Shown piece by piece: positions 5,143 through 5,513 of a stretch of DNA of 5,513 nt. The stretch is from contig JAFAMK010000211.1 in the NCBI GenBank assembly GCA_019233415.1, positions 1 to 5,513 of the forward strand, read 5' to 3'. This DNA comes from Vulcanimicrobiota bacterium (GTDB lineage: Bacteria; Vulcanimicrobiota; Vulcanimicrobiia; Vulcanimicrobiales; Vulcanimicrobiaceae). The translations under genes and the position numbers were made by a program. The first letter of the stretch is position 1. Every line of letters begins with the position of its first letter. The notes under the pieces are model-generated. The model was not told the DNA's origin. It saw only the letters and a list, made by a program, of their open reading frames with translations, and did no database searches.

Positions 5143-5513
5143 ACGCGACGCTCGCGGCGGTGCTGGCGCTGCTCGGCCTGACGCTGATCAAGGCGACGCC
5201 GCTGATCTACGCCGCGCTCGGCGGCGTGCTGAGCGAGCGCTCGGGCGTCGTGAACATCGGGCTCGAAGGGATCCTGATCGCCGGCGCGTTCACCTCGGTC
5301 GCGGTGAGCGGCGCGACCGGGAGCCCACTACTCGGCGCGCTTGCCGGAATCATCGCCGGTATGCTCCTCGCCGCGCTGCTCGCCTTTGCCGCGACGCGGC
5401 TCGCCGTCGACCAGATCGTCGCCGGCACCGGGCTCAACATCGCCGCGCTCGCGGCGGCGGCGTTCGGGCTCGTCCTGATCTACCACCAGCCGGGCGCCTC
5501 GCACGAAGTGCCG
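5139..5513 (+). CDS. BMP-type ABC transporter permease 2 (NupQ/NupC-like), 3' partial
   Basis: The second channel subunit of the importer, cut off by the window end after 125 codons; relatives are about 300-320 residues, so about 60% is missing. The frame is open from ATG 5139, which overlaps the permease 1 stop as ATGA and has GGAGGA four bases upstream. The visible part has a first helix (about 5-20), then the hallmark TPLIYAALGGVLSERSG (21-37) continuing VVNIGLEG (37-44). A hydrophobic stretch with a Gly/Ala-rich helix (about 64-86) follows, then VDQIVAGTGLN (90-100) and another helix. In family alignments the SGVVNIGLEG segment corresponds to FNIGAEGQ of permease 1, as expected for two paralogous halves of one channel. 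Nothing in the visible part is broken. Any further operon genes, such as nucleoside-catabolic enzymes that would reveal the substrate, lie beyond the window. Confidence -1.
   Translation, partial: MNATLAAVLALLGLTLIKATPLIYAALGGVLSERSGVVNIGLEGILIAGAFTSVAVSGATGSPLLGALAGIIAGMLLAALLAFAATRLAVDQIVAGTGLNIAALAAAAFGLVLIYHQPGASHEVP

Overview
This is a very GC-rich stretch (roughly 70% G+C, third codon positions almost all G or C) of a bacterial chromosome with tightly packed genes. It shows bacterial Shine-Dalgarno sites, ATGA stop/start overlaps and a lipoprotein-type substrate-binding protein. The phylum cannot be fixed from sequence alone. The style would fit a GC-rich environmental lineage (for example Eremiobacterota/Vulcanimicrobiota, Chloroflexota or Actinomycetota), and that is only an impression. 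I see no tRNA, rRNA, CRISPR array, insertion sequence, integrase or phage gene.

Layout. (1) 1-525, + strand: the 3' part of a membrane-anchored cyclic-nucleotide-binding-domain protein, whose 5' end lies outside the window. (2) 449-1639, - strand: an AI-2E/PerM-family membrane protein, overlapping the first gene tail-to-tail by 77 bp. (3) A 58-bp divergent intergenic region, 1640-1697. (4) 1698-5513, + strand: a four-gene ABC importer operon of the BMP/nucleoside type. It encodes a substrate-binding lipoprotein, a double-domain ATPase, permease 1 and permease 2 (cut by the window end). The genes overlap at every junction.

How the genes work together. The binding protein captures the solute, probably a purine or other nucleoside, outside the membrane. 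The two permeases form the channel and the fused two-domain ATPase drives import. The gene order matches the nucleoside importers nupNOPQ of Bacillus and bmpA-nupABC/rnsBACD of lactic acid bacteria and streptococci. The cyclic-nucleotide protein and the AI-2E protein are neighbours with no evident functional link to the importer.

The most notable points are in the ATPase gene. It has no conventional start codon where homology requires one. Instead a strong GGAGG site lies 7 nt before an in-frame ATC codon. Its first nucleotide-binding domain is also about 14 residues shorter than usual between Walker A and the Q-loop. I found no evidence of a wholly new system; most of the window is ordinary transporter biology.
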